DNA from: Paenibacillus sp. CF384
GTDB lineage: Bacteria; Bacillota; Bacilli; Paenibacillales; Paenibacillaceae
DNA length: 64,000 nucleotides
Reading direction: 5' to 3'
Assembly: GCF_900106745.1 (NCBI RefSeq)
Contig: NZ_FNNV01000005.1
Coordinates: 62,001 to 126,000 of the forward strand
Shown: in pieces, positions 16,987-25,750 of the stretch
How the letters are laid out: every line of letters starts with the position of its first letter
How positions within the stretch are numbered: position 1 is the first letter of the stretch
Program-made: the position numbers and the translations under genes
Notes under the pieces: model-generated
Database searches by the model: none
The model's input: the letters and a program-made list of their open reading frames with translations, nothing else
Told to the model about the DNA's origin: nothing

Positions 16987-19785
16987 TCATCTCGCAGCTG
17001 CCGCTTCTGCCCTTGCCAGATATACCGCGCTCATATACGTTTGCTCAAACTGCTGGATCGACAACGGTCTGCTGTGCCAGTAGCCTTGCATATCCGTACA
17101 GCCCAGCTCGCAGAGGCGCTTGGATTGCTGCTCCGTTTCGACCCCTTCGGCCAATACCTGCAGCTTCAGGCTGCGCGCCATCGCGATGATCGCTTCCACA
17201 ATCGCGGTATCCTCCCCTGCACCGGAAATATCCTGTACGAAGGATTTGTCAATCTTGAGCGTATCGATTGGAAACCGTCTCAGATAACATAAGGACGAGT
17301 AGCCCGTCCCAAAGTCGTCAATCGAAATCGAAACGCCCAGCTGCTTCAGCGCATGGAGCTTGCTGACGATCGTCGCATTATGCTGCATGGCCATGCTTTC
17401 GGTAATTTCCACAACCAAATAGCTGGCATCCAGGCCGGTTTGCTCCAGCACACGAACAATCATATCTACGACTTGATCTTGGTTAAACTGAATGACCGAG
17501 AAATTAACAGCCACCGGAATCCGAGGGAGGCCCGCATCATGCCAGTCTTTCATTTGCTTGCAGGCCATGAGCAGAATCCATTCGCCAAGCCCGATAATGT
17601 GACCGGTGCTCTCGGCAACCGGAATGAATTCACACGGCGAAACCGTTCCCAGCTCCGGATGCTCCCAGCGAGCCAACGTTTCTACGCCGATCAAATGACC
17701 TTGCTGGGCATTAACCATCGGTTGATAAACAAGATGGAAAGCCTGCTCTTCAATCGCTGCCGGCAGTGCCTTCTCGATGTTCATCCGCCTTGCCTGACAA
17801 TGGTTCATCGACCATTCGAAGAACTGGAATTGATTCTTTCCTTTCTCTTTGGCCGCATACATCGCTGTATCCGCATTTTGCAGCAGCATTTCCAGCGTCT
17901 CGCCATCCTCGGGATAAATCGCAATGCCAATGCTGGATGTAATGAAAATGTCCTGACCCTCCACCTGGATCGGCTCGGCCACTCGTCTAATCAAGGTTTC
18001 CGCCATGAGCTCCAGCTCCGAGCGGTTGCAATCCTGAATGATCGCCACAAACTCATCCCCGCTCAAACGCGCAACCTTACGATTGTCTCCAATCGTCTCA
18101 CTCAGCACAGCTGCAAAATGTTGCAGCAGCCGGTCTCCCATCAAATGTCCCATCGTATCGTTAATCAGCTTGAACCGATCCAAATCCAGAAACATAAGCG
18201 CCGCTTGCTGCCCTCTGGCGCTCACACTTAGCAGCAGCTCGGGATAAGAGAGGTTGAACCAGTTGCGGTTCGGCAGCCCGGTCAGCATATCATAATAAGC
18301 CAGCTGCCTGATCGTATTCTCGTAGCTTTTCTTATCCGTAATATCCCATGCGATCGTTTGAATCAAGGCTTGTCCGGCAAAATGAACCAGAATCGACTTC
18401 GCTTCAATGTCGATCATCGTGCCATTGAGCTTATGCATCTTCAGCTCAATGGGATCTCCATTAGCCGATCCGTTCCCCACGCGCTCCAGCCACTGCGCAG
18501 CGGATGCCAGGCATTCTGGATGAACCAGCTCCAGGAAACCTCTCCCGATCAAGCCATCCTGCTCGGCACCGAATATCCGCAGCGCCGCTTCGTTCACGAA
18601 GGAGATAACGCCATGATAATGAACGAGAATGGGCTCCGGCGAGAAATCGATCAGTTTCCGATAGCGCTCCTCACTCTCGCGCAGCGCTTCTTCTACAAGC
18701 CGGCGCTCCGTTAAGTCTCGTAAATACATCGTGAAGACGGGAAACTTCTCTCTGCGAATGCGGGTGACGATAATTTCTGCGGGAAATTCGCCGCCATACC
18801 CGCGCGGGAGCATCGTCTCAACCCGTTTGCCGAGCAACGTTGTATCACCACTGCACAGCATTCCGTTCATCGTCGTTCTATCTCGAGGCAGCCCAGGCAT
18901 CAATACATCTTCAATCGATTTGCCGATGACCTCGCTTCTCGAATAGCCGAAGAGGTTCTCCGCTGCCGGATTAAATTCAAATATGGCTCCTTTATGATCG
19001 AACATGATGAGGCAGTCGATCGCCGACTCCAGTATCGAGCCTTTAAGCGACAATTGCTCGGACAGCTTCTTATCGACATTCATCGAGCTGATCAAGCTGA
19101 CAGCCATAATCACGATTGTGCCAAAGGCTACATAGATCGCCATTTCGATAAAATCCATCGCCTGCGCATCTGCCGTACGACTTAACATATTGACCGGCAT
19201 CGACATATGAGCCGCTGACATGCCCGTATAGTGCATACCCGTAACAGCTATGCCCATGATGAAGCCGCTCAGCCAATAATGATTATTTCTGCGGAAGGAG
19301 AAGAGCAAAGCAACAATCGATGCTAGCACAGCGATAAGGATCGAAAGTGTGAAGATAGAGGGACTGTAAGTTATCGTTATTCCCGTCAAGGCATACATGC
19401 CAATGTAATGCATACCGGTGATTGCAAGTCCCATAATGGTACCGCCCACAATCAGCCTTGGCGTACCGCGTCCCGAATGGCTGGCAATACCGAAACCGAT
19501 AAAAGCGCCGACAATAGAAACACCAATCGATACGAGAACGGTTACAAAATTATAGGTCACGCCGCTTGGCAGGTGAAAAGCGAGCATCGCGATAAAATGC
19601 ATCGACCAAATCCCAACGCCCATAACGACTGCTCCGCCCAGCAGCCATCCTCTCTTCTTCCAGCCCTCAGACATCAGCACTCGTCTGGCTATATTCAATG
19701 CCGTATACGAAGCGAACAGCGCAATAATAAACGACAGACATACCAAGAACCAGTTATAGCTTCCTTCGATATGATTATGCACCAT
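16987..19785 (-). CDS. MHYT-PAS-PAS-GGDEF-EAL c-di-GMP signalling protein
   Basis: The ATG at 19785 follows GGGGGGTATCGAG; 932 residues. An MHYT membrane sensor (about seven helices) carries repeated H-containing motifs (SMHFIAM, GMHYIGM, GMHYTGM). Two PAS domains follow, then GGDEF with the variant SGDEF and EAL with ETLARWEHP. Other EAL-domain catalytic segments are intact (VAVNFSVIQF, VEITES, DDFGTGYSSL, KIDKSFV), so phosphodiesterase activity is likely. No RxxD inhibitory site is visible before SGDEF; SGDEF variants can still be cyclases. MHYT is proposed to sense O2, CO or NO. Overlaps the upstream MHYT kinase by 11 bp and lies convergent to the cyd operon. Confidence 0.93.
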   Translation of the reverse strand: MVHNHIEGSYNWFLVCLSFIIALFASYTALNIARRVLMSEGWKKRGWLLGGAVVMGVGIWSMHFIAMLAFHLPSGVTYNFVTVLVSIGVSIVGAFIGFGIASHSGRGTPRLIVGGTIMGLAITGMHYIGMYALTGITITYSPSIFTLSILIAVLASIVALLFSFRRNNHYWLSGFIMGIAVTGMHYTGMSAAHMSMPVNMLSRTADAQAMDFIEMAIYVAFGTIVIMAVSLISSMNVDKKLSEQLSLKGSILESAIDCLIMFDHKGAIFEFNPAAENLFGYSRSEVIGKSIEDVLMPGLPRDRTTMNGMLCSGDTTLLGKRVETMLPRGYGGEFPAEIIVTRIRREKFPVFTMYLRDLTERRLVEEALRESEERYRKLIDFSPEPILVHYHGVISFVNEAALRIFGAEQDGLIGRGFLELVHPECLASAAQWLERVGNGSANGDPIELKMHKLNGTMIDIEAKSILVHFAGQALIQTIAWDITDKKSYENTIRQLAYYDMLTGLPNRNWFNLSYPELLLSVSARGQQAALMFLDLDRFKLINDTMGHLMGDRLLQHFAAVLSETIGDNRKVARLSGDEFVAIIQDCNRSELELMAETLIRRVAEPIQVEGQDIFITSSIGIAIYPEDGETLEMLLQNADTAMYAAKEKGKNQFQFFEWSMNHCQARRMNIEKALPAAIEEQAFHLVYQPMVNAQQGHLIGVETLARWEHPELGTVSPCEFIPVAESTGHIIGLGEWILLMACKQMKDWHDAGLPRIPVAVNFSVIQFNQDQVVDMIVRVLEQTGLDASYLVVEITESMAMQHNATIVSKLHALKQLGVSISIDDFGTGYSSLCYLRRFPIDTLKIDKSFVQDISGAGEDTAIVEAIIAMARSLKLQVLAEGVETEQQSKRLCELGCTDMQGYWHSRPLSIQQFEQTYMSAVYLARAEAAAAR

Positions 19786-21553
19786 CTCGATACCCCCCAG
19801 GGAGTGTGACTTGAAACGTCGTACCCTCTCCCATATTGCTGGCAATAGATATTGTCCCGCCATGACTGGAAATAATTTTGTTACTGATCATAAGTCCAAG
19901 GCCGGTTCCCTGCTCCTTCGTCGTAAAAAAGGGGCTTCCCACCTGCTCAAGCACATCCCCCGGAATACCGCAGCCATTGTCTGCAATCGAGGTCATCAAC
20001 TGGTTGCCAACCCGTTCTACAGTAATTTGAATTTCGCCGCCTCCCTCCGTTGCTTCGATTGCGTTCTTGATGAGATTAATAAATACCTGTTTGATCTGGC
20101 TTTCATCGCAGTAGATATGCAGCTCCGGCTCCGCGAAATGCAGCTTGATATCCACATTGTTCAGATGGGCCTGTGATTCCAGCAGTGTATAGACACCGGT
20201 TAGCAGCTCACTTAGATCAGTCGCTTGAAACCGGCTGATTTGTGGCTTCGCAAGCAGGAGCAGCTCGTTGATGATGCCTTCCATCCGAACAACCTCCGAT
20301 GTAATAATCGTGACATACTCCATCTTGGTTATTCCGTTCTGAAACAGCTTCATAAATCCTTTAATCGCCGTAAGCGGGTTTCGAATCTCATGCGCGATAC
20401 CGGCAGCCAGTTGGCCCGCCATCGCCAGCTTCTCCGACTCCACGATGAACGACTCTTGCTCCTTGCGCTGCGTCAGATCCGTGAAATTGATGACAACACC
20501 GGCTTGTTCGCCTCTACCCTGCATGGGCGTAATATGATATTCCACCGGGAACGTCGAACCATTCTTCCGGCGAAACAAGTCATCCGCCACATATTCAGCG
20601 TTGCCGGTGCGATGAACCTTCTCGACAGGATCCCATTCCTCACCAGCCGACTTCATAGCCCGAAGCTCAACCTTTCGCCCAAATACTTCGTTCGCCTCGA
20701 ATCCGGTTAAGTTCACAGCGGCTTGATTCCAGAAGATGACCTTGCCCCGCTCGTCCAAACGGTAGATGCCTTCGGCCACCGAATCTAAAATATGCGAATA
20801 GGCTTCGTTCATCCGCTTAAGCCGTTCTTCGCTTTGCTTTAAGCGACTGTCAATCATCATAATGACAATCGAATACATGCAGATGACGGATACGATCAAA
20901 CTTATGCTAATGGCGAGAAAGAATTGATTTTGCGATAAGGCTACAGCTTCTTCACCTGCGTGCAGCGTTGTAGTGCCATGCATCATGGGCATATTGCTGT
21001 AATGAAGAAATTCAATAGCTATGGATAGCGATAGAGCGTGGATGAACTGCCGCAACCGGCTTTGACGACGGAGTTGGAAACGCTGTCTTGTGAAGATGAA
21101 GCCTAACACGAGAGCCAGAACTACGATGGATATTAAACCTGTGGATGACTGATAATGGAGCGTCGCATGGGCCTTGATGGCTCTCATCCCGATGTAGTGC
21201 ATCGCTGCGATGCCGCATGTCTGTACCAAGCTGCCCAGAATGAGCAAGCTTGTCCGATTTCGCTGCGAAGCACGTTCGAACAAGAGGAGCGCAAACGCCG
21301 ACAAGACGATTAACACGCCCATCGACAGAAACACATAACCGAAATGATACATCACCTTAACCGGGAACGGATACGCCAGCAAGGCCACAAAATGCATGGA
21401 CCAAACCCCGATACCGAAAACAAAAGCAGCACTCATAAGCCAGAAGAAAGTCGTGTACCTGGCTGCATTCATGCGCCCGTAAAGATGAAAGAGGATTAAG
21501 GATGAGCTGAATACGAGTACAAATGAAATGGCGACGAGTGCGATAGGTGCCAT
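19775..21553 (-). CDS. MHYT-domain sensor histidine kinase
   Basis: The start at 21553 (MAPIAL) follows AAGGAAGG; 592 residues. A seven-helix MHYT-like sensor carries WSMHFVAL (about 51-58), AMHYIGM (118-124) and a degenerate third copy, EFLHYSNMP. Then a PAS domain (about 250-360), a HisKA box with H388 (AGIAHEIRNPLTAIKG) and HATPase_c (NLIKNAIEA, DNGCGIPG, GTGLGL). No response regulator gene adjoins it; its stop lies inside the GGDEF-EAL gene, so it may signal together with c-di-GMP turnover. Preceded by a c-di-GMP-I riboswitch and a terminator. Confidence 0.92.
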   Translation of the reverse strand: MAPIALVAISFVLVFSSSLILFHLYGRMNAARYTTFFWLMSAAFVFGIGVWSMHFVALLAYPFPVKVMYHFGYVFLSMGVLIVLSAFALLLFERASQRNRTSLLILGSLVQTCGIAAMHYIGMRAIKAHATLHYQSSTGLISIVVLALVLGFIFTRQRFQLRRQSRLRQFIHALSLSIAIEFLHYSNMPMMHGTTTLHAGEEAVALSQNQFFLAISISLIVSVICMYSIVIMMIDSRLKQSEERLKRMNEAYSHILDSVAEGIYRLDERGKVIFWNQAAVNLTGFEANEVFGRKVELRAMKSAGEEWDPVEKVHRTGNAEYVADDLFRRKNGSTFPVEYHITPMQGRGEQAGVVINFTDLTQRKEQESFIVESEKLAMAGQLAAGIAHEIRNPLTAIKGFMKLFQNGITKMEYVTIITSEVVRMEGIINELLLLAKPQISRFQATDLSELLTGVYTLLESQAHLNNVDIKLHFAEPELHIYCDESQIKQVFINLIKNAIEATEGGGEIQITVERVGNQLMTSIADNGCGIPGDVLEQVGSPFFTTKEQGTGLGLMISNKIISSHGGTISIASNMGEGTTFQVTLPGGYRDGA

Positions 21554-21604
21554 GCTAACCTTCCTTCGGTTCATTGACTTAGCATGCAGGATGCAAAATG
21601 GCAA

Positions 21605-21632
21605 CAAAAAAACCATCCGAATAGGATGGTTT
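21605..21632 (-). terminator. expression-platform terminator of the c-di-GMP riboswitch
   Basis: AACCATCC pairs with GGATGGTT around a 5-nt loop and is followed by eight T on the minus strand, 52 bp before the kinase start and directly after the aptamer. It would let c-di-GMP binding control read-through. Confidence 0.85.
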
Positions 21633-21636
21633 CCAT

Positions 21637-21734
21637 CTACTCGGCAGCCTTGTCTACCTTAGCATCACAGGAAGTGATCCCTTAGGCCACGGCTTTGCGT
21701 CCCATAATTTCCTATGGTTTGCCTTTGTCTTAGG
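21637..21734 (-). promoter_or_regulatory. cyclic di-GMP-I (GEMM) riboswitch aptamer
   Basis: On the minus strand the GEMM-I landmarks appear in order: AAAGGCAAACC; a GGAAAT tetraloop hairpin closed by CCATA/TATGG; the core GGGACGCAAAGCC; the GGCCTAAGG receptor; the P3 hairpin GGATCAC/GTGATGC; then GGTAG and GGCTGCCGAG. This senses the second messenger made or degraded by the downstream GGDEF-EAL protein. Whether it is an ON or OFF switch cannot be decided by eye. Confidence 0.9.
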
Positions 21735-21875
21735 TATTTAGTTGTAAAATATTGCTATAATGTTCGATTTAATTCTCATTATAGGTGTTTTCACAGAACT
21801 GTACAGAGCGAATAACGTAGAACTTTGACTGATTTTGTCGAACCTCCAAAAAATATGTAACATCGTTAATGATAC

Positions 21876-21910
21876 AAAAAAGCCGGAGATGACAAGGCCA
21901 TCCCCGGCTT
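21876..21910 (-). terminator. terminator of the Gfo/Idh/MocA gene
   Basis: On the minus strand AGCCGGGGATG pairs with CATCTCCGGCT (one mismatch) and is followed by six T, 15 bp after the stop. The interval 21735-21875 presumably holds the promoter of the riboswitch transcript; nothing else is seen there. Confidence 0.8.
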
Positions 21911-21924
21911 CATTGGTTGTACTA

Positions 21925-23004
21925 CTACTCGAAGTATACAGCCTTGCCCGTACGGGAAGACTCGTAGATCGCTTCAAGAATTTCGGAAACCACAAGCGCT
22001 TGCTCTGGTTTAACGAAAGTTTCTTTGTCGTTCTTAACAGCATCGATCCACATGCTAGCTTCAAGAACTTCTGCAGTTTCGCTCGCGCCTTCGTAGAAAG
22101 CAACGCCGCCGCTGTTCAGTTCGACTTTGTTAACATATAGGCGGCTGTTGTGCTCGCCATTGAAACGAAGACCGTCTTTCATGTCAGCGCCTGCTTTAGT
22201 ACCGCTGAGGGAAACTTTAGCCTCATCGACTTCAAGCGAGTTAAGCGCCCAGCTGGATTCAAGGATTACAGTTGCACCGTTCTCCATTGTGATCATAGCG
22301 AAAGCGGAATCTTCAACTGTGAATTGTTTTGGATCCCAAGGGCCCCAAGCATTCGCAGCGTTCTCGGTTTGGGACAGCTTGTGGTAAGCGCGGCCAAGTA
22401 CGACTTTCGGCTTGTAGTTGTCCATCATCCACAATACAAGGTCAAGTGCGTGAGTACCGATATCGATAAGCGGTCCGCCGCCTTGTTTCTCTTCATCCAA
22501 GAATACGCCCCATGTCGGAACTGCACGACGACGGATTGCATGTGCTTTAGCGAAGTAAATTTCGCCAAGCTCGCCTGCATCGCAAGCTTCTTTCAGGTAA
22601 CGGCTGTCTGCACGGTAACGGTTGTTGTAACCGATGCTGAGTTTTTTGCCGGTACGTTGTGCAACTTCAAGCATTTTACGAGCGTCAGCAGCTGTTTTAG
22701 CCATTGGCTTCTCGCAAAGCACGTGTTTGCCAGCTTCCAAAGCGTCGATGGAGATAACCGCATGGGAATCGTTAGGCGTACAAACGTGGATCACGTCGAT
22801 CGACGCGTCTTGAAGCAGTAGTTTATAGTCAGAATATACTTTTGCTTCTTCTGTGCCGTATTTCGCTTTTGCTTGTTCAGCCTTCTCAACAATGATATCG
22901 CAGAAAGCTACGATTTCAGCGTCTTTGACTTGGGCCAAACTTGGGAGATGTTTACCGTTGGCGATACCGCCGCAGCCAATAATGCCTACACGTACTTTTG
23001 ACAT
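21925..23004 (-). CDS. Gfo/Idh/MocA family NAD(P)-dependent oxidoreductase
   Basis: 359 residues. N-terminal Rossmann fold with VGIIGCGGIANGKH, then the family EKP motif (LCEKPMAKT), in which the Lys is catalytic. The C-terminal substrate domain has DIGTHALDLVLWM, whose Asp and His serve in hydride transfer. Members oxidise inositols, sugars or sugar derivatives. Good ribosome site (GGAGGTAG). Divergent from an AraC regulator across 166 bp, and a TIM-barrel sugar isomerase-like gene follows that regulator; together they suggest cyclitol or sugar catabolism. Substrate unknown. Confidence 0.88.
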   Translation of the reverse strand: MSKVRVGIIGCGGIANGKHLPSLAQVKDAEIVAFCDIIVEKAEQAKAKYGTEEAKVYSDYKLLLQDASIDVIHVCTPNDSHAVISIDALEAGKHVLCEKPMAKTAADARKMLEVAQRTGKKLSIGYNNRYRADSRYLKEACDAGELGEIYFAKAHAIRRRAVPTWGVFLDEEKQGGGPLIDIGTHALDLVLWMMDNYKPKVVLGRAYHKLSQTENAANAWGPWDPKQFTVEDSAFAMITMENGATVILESSWALNSLEVDEAKVSLSGTKAGADMKDGLRFNGEHNSRLYVNKVELNSGGVAFYEGASETAEVLEASMWIDAVKNDKETFVKPEQALVVSEILEAIYESSRTGKAVYFE

Positions 23005-23170
23005 TTTAAATTTCTACCTCCATGAGCCTCGAAATGATATAATTTGTAGTATGTGTGTCAGCTAGATAGAGAGACATACAATGACTACAGTATATCCGAA
23101 CTTGTCCACTAAAATATAGGCGCTATATAGGTATGGTTTTATGTGATTTTGTTATTGAAGGGATGGTACC

Positions 23171-24040
23171 GTGGAATTTTACAATGAGAAGGTCGTTTAC
23201 GAGAACCCGCTGCTCTCCATCAAAGTGTTTCAATCCCTGCGGAATAACGATCTGTTTATCAATTGGCATTATCATCGAGAAATCGAATTGCTGCTTGTGA
23301 TCACCGGCGAACTTGACGTAAATATTGAAGATGAGTGCATAAAACTACAAACGGGCGACATCGCATTGATCGGTGCAAGGCAGCTTCATCGCGATCGCAG
23401 CATGAGCAGCCCGCTGAATTATATCGTCTTGCAGTTCGATTTGGAGCAATTTATCGACCAAAGCTCCATGCCATATATGCGATTTTTCTCCGAAACGAAG
23501 AATCCGCTCAGTCGAGCGAATTACATTTTCCAAGAAAATGAATCCGCACGAGCAGAGGCATCGGAATGTATCCGCGGCATTCTGCAGGAAGTCACGACCA
23601 AGCAAAGCGGGTATGAGCTTGCCGTCAGCATGTACATAAAGAAGCTGCTCCTTCTGCTCATCCGGGGGGATTCCAGGAAAGTGCTTGCTGATCATGATGA
23701 CTTCGATCGTGCTCGTCTTCGAGGCGTGATCGACTACGTGGAAGAACATCTGACCGACCGCATCCAAGTAGAAGAAGTATCGAAGCTCGCCAATATGAGC
23801 TACTATTATTTCGTTAAATTCTTCAAGAAGGCGATCGGCATGTCCTTCACGGAGTATGTGAATTATCGCAAGATCAAATGGGCCGAGCGCATTCTGCTCA
23901 CGAAGGACCTCAGCGTCTCCGAGGTCGGCGACCGGATCGGCATGCCGAATATGGCTCACTTCTACAAGATGTTCAAGAAATACAATGATTGCTCGCCTAA
24001 GCAATTTCAGAAGAAAATGCTGGAGTGGAACCGCGCTTAA
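23171..24040 (+). CDS. AraC family transcriptional regulator with cupin sensor
   Basis: The GTG at 23171 follows AAGGGATGG; 289 residues. The N-terminal cupin half (INWHYHREIELLLVITGELD, about 30-50) binds the effector, and the C-terminal double helix-turn-helix (about 190-285) has VEEVSKLANMSYYYFVKFFK and VSEVGDRIGMPNMAHFYKMF. The divergent oxidoreductase is the natural target, with operators expected in the shared 166-bp region. Confidence 0.9.
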   Translation: MEFYNEKVVYENPLLSIKVFQSLRNNDLFINWHYHREIELLLVITGELDVNIEDECIKLQTGDIALIGARQLHRDRSMSSPLNYIVLQFDLEQFIDQSSMPYMRFFSETKNPLSRANYIFQENESARAEASECIRGILQEVTTKQSGYELAVSMYIKKLLLLLIRGDSRKVLADHDDFDRARLRGVIDYVEEHLTDRIQVEEVSKLANMSYYYFVKFFKKAIGMSFTEYVNYRKIKWAERILLTKDLSVSEVGDRIGMPNMAHFYKMFKKYNDCSPKQFQKKMLEWNRA

Positions 24041-24045
24041 CAGCA

Positions 24046-24062
24046 ATGTCCCGCAGGGACAT
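24046..24062. terminator. possible short convergent hairpin
   Basis: ATGTCCC and GGGACAT surround GCA, a perfect 7-bp stem between two convergent genes, without a T-run. Confidence 0.3.
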
Positions 24063-24835
24063 CAGCCCAGCCGATGGAATTGTTGTTTCATGAAAGTCAG
24101 ACTGGCCGATAATTCCTCGTCTGGTTGCTGAAGGCTGCATTCCGCGGAGATTCCGCCCTTGTAGCCTGCTGCCGTCAGCTGCGCGGCAAAGTCCGCGTAT
24201 GGATATTGCCCGGTTCCCGGTGATCGTCTGCCCGTATCAGCGATGTGAATATGCGCAAGCCAGTCCTTATTAGCAGTCAATGTGTCCAGCGCTTCGCTGT
24301 CCTCATCCATGTGATAGAAATCAGCCAGCACCCGAATGGCAGGGTGATTGATTTGTTTGGCGAATTGAACAGCTTCGGCCACAGAGCCGATCAGATTCGT
24401 CTCTTTCTTGTTCAGCGGTTCAATAGCCAGCGTTACGCCGCTTCCCGTAAACTCCTCCGAAATCCAGCTAAGTAAGTGAAGCATCTGATCCTCCGCCCGA
24501 TTACGCTCCCATCCATCCGGTATGTTGCGCGCTCCCCCGCTTCCAAGCACGGAAATTTTCGCACCGATCTCATGCATCGCTTGCGCGGCACGATATACAT
24601 AGCGCCGGATACGCTCCGGTTCTACATCGGGACCGACTACTTTAATATCCCCAGGGAAAAACAAGTTAAACGCATAGACAGGAAGCGGACTTTCCTTATA
24701 AGCACGCAGCAATTCTCGGTGCAAGACCTCGTTCTCCAGCTGCAGAGCGGACAGAGGACACTCGATGTAATCATACCCGTATTTGTGAAGCAGCTCCGCG
24801 TCCTCGATCCCTCTGCACCAACCATAAGCAACCAT
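24062..24835 (-). CDS. sugar phosphate isomerase/epimerase, xylose-isomerase-like TIM barrel
   Basis: The ATG at 24835 follows GGAGGTG; 257 residues, the usual length. TIM-barrel AP-endonuclease-2/xylose-isomerase-like fold: metal and active-site segments VTLAIEPLNKKETN (Glu), VRVLADFYHMDED (Asp, His), HIHIADTGRRSPGTG (His) and GISAECSLQ (Glu). Family members act as epimerases, isomerases or dehydratases on sugars and inositols. Lies convergent to the AraC gene and near the Gfo/Idh/MocA enzyme, a frequent partner. Confidence 0.85.
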   Translation of the reverse strand: MVAYGWCRGIEDAELLHKYGYDYIECPLSALQLENEVLHRELLRAYKESPLPVYAFNLFFPGDIKVVGPDVEPERIRRYVYRAAQAMHEIGAKISVLGSGGARNIPDGWERNRAEDQMLHLLSWISEEFTGSGVTLAIEPLNKKETNLIGSVAEAVQFAKQINHPAIRVLADFYHMDEDSEALDTLTANKDWLAHIHIADTGRRSPGTGQYPYADFAAQLTAAGYKGGISAECSLQQPDEELSASLTFMKQQFHRLG

Positions 24836-24896
24836 TCTCTGAACACCTCCATTAGTTTCTAAAGTGAGTTTACCATTATTTTCAACGGAAATAGAC

Positions 24897-24926
24897 AAAA
24901 AAAAGTTCACCTTATTTAGGTGAACC
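24897..24926 (-). terminator. terminator at the end of the response regulator gene
   Basis: On the minus strand GTTCACC pairs with GGTGAAC around AAATAA-type loop bases and is followed by eight T. The stop codon of the regulator lies in the loop. Confidence 0.85.
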
Positions 24927-25631
24927 TAGCTTCTTCGGCATAACCAGCTTATAGCCTACGCCGCGTATGGATTCAATTTCGACCGATTGCTGGCCCAGCT
25001 CCAATTTCTTGCGCAAGGAGCTGACATGGACATCTACCGTTCGCTGTCCGCCGAAATAGTCGAAACCCCACACGACATTCATAAGATCATCGCGGGTAAC
25101 GACAACGCCGGGACGTTGAACAAGATAGAGCAGCACTTCGAATTCCTTCGGCCGCAGCGGTACCGTTTCGCCATTAAGGACGACCTCATACCGTTCCGGA
25201 TAAATCGATAAATCACCGGCCGTGATAACTTTGTCCGTGGACTCCGTCAGCTTGCCTTCATCTTGTCCGGTTCTGCGGAGCACCGCAGATACGCGCGCAA
25301 GAAGTTCAGCCACGCCGAATGGCTTAGTCATATAGTCATCGGCGCCTCGCTTAAGGCCTTGTACAACTTCTTCTTCCGCATTGCGGGCTGTCAGTACGAT
25401 AACCGGCGTACGGTTGCCACTCTGCCGCAAGCGAGATAAGATCTCGAAACCGTTCATGCCTGGCAGCATGATATCTAGAATGATAAGATCAAATGCGCGT
25501 TGCAAAGCAACCTGCAAGCCTTCTGCACCATGATCAATGACAGTCGTGTCATAACCTTCTTGCGAAAGGTTATACGAGAGTAATCTGGCTAACGTCGGCT
25601 CATCCTCAATGACCAACACTTTCTGTGACAT
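24912..25631 (-). CDS. OmpR/PhoP-family response regulator
   Basis: The ATG at 25631 (MSQKVLV) follows CAGGGGGT; a longer in-frame extension lacks a site. Product 239 residues. Receiver: acidic pair EDEP, phosphoacceptor in DLIILDIMLPGMNG, TARN and MTKPFG. The C-terminal winged helix (EFEVLLYLVQRPGVVVTRD, then GQRTVDVHVSSLRKKL) is OmpR-type. Closest in feel to PhoP, the phosphate-starvation regulator of Bacillota. The kinase gene lies upstream with 119 bp between, the reverse of the Bacillus phoP-phoR order. Confidence 0.9.
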   Translation of the reverse strand: MSQKVLVIEDEPTLARLLSYNLSQEGYDTTVIDHGAEGLQVALQRAFDLIILDIMLPGMNGFEILSRLRQSGNRTPVIVLTARNAEEEVVQGLKRGADDYMTKPFGVAELLARVSAVLRRTGQDEGKLTESTDKVITAGDLSIYPERYEVVLNGETVPLRPKEFEVLLYLVQRPGVVVTRDDLMNVVWGFDYFGGQRTVDVHVSSLRKKLELGQQSVEIESIRGVGYKLVMPKKLGSPK

Positions 25632-25750
25632 GTTGACCCCCTGGCTTCCACGCATGCCGCTGCTAATACTCGGCATGGTAACTCGTTCTACGTTCATAAC
25701 CATGATAGCATTGTTCAGTGGAAGGGGAAACCCCAATTACTGGCTTATTG

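Noticed and set aside
17353-18231. 292-codon open frame on the plus strand
   Set aside because: Antisense to the GGDEF-EAL gene; no domain or start signal.
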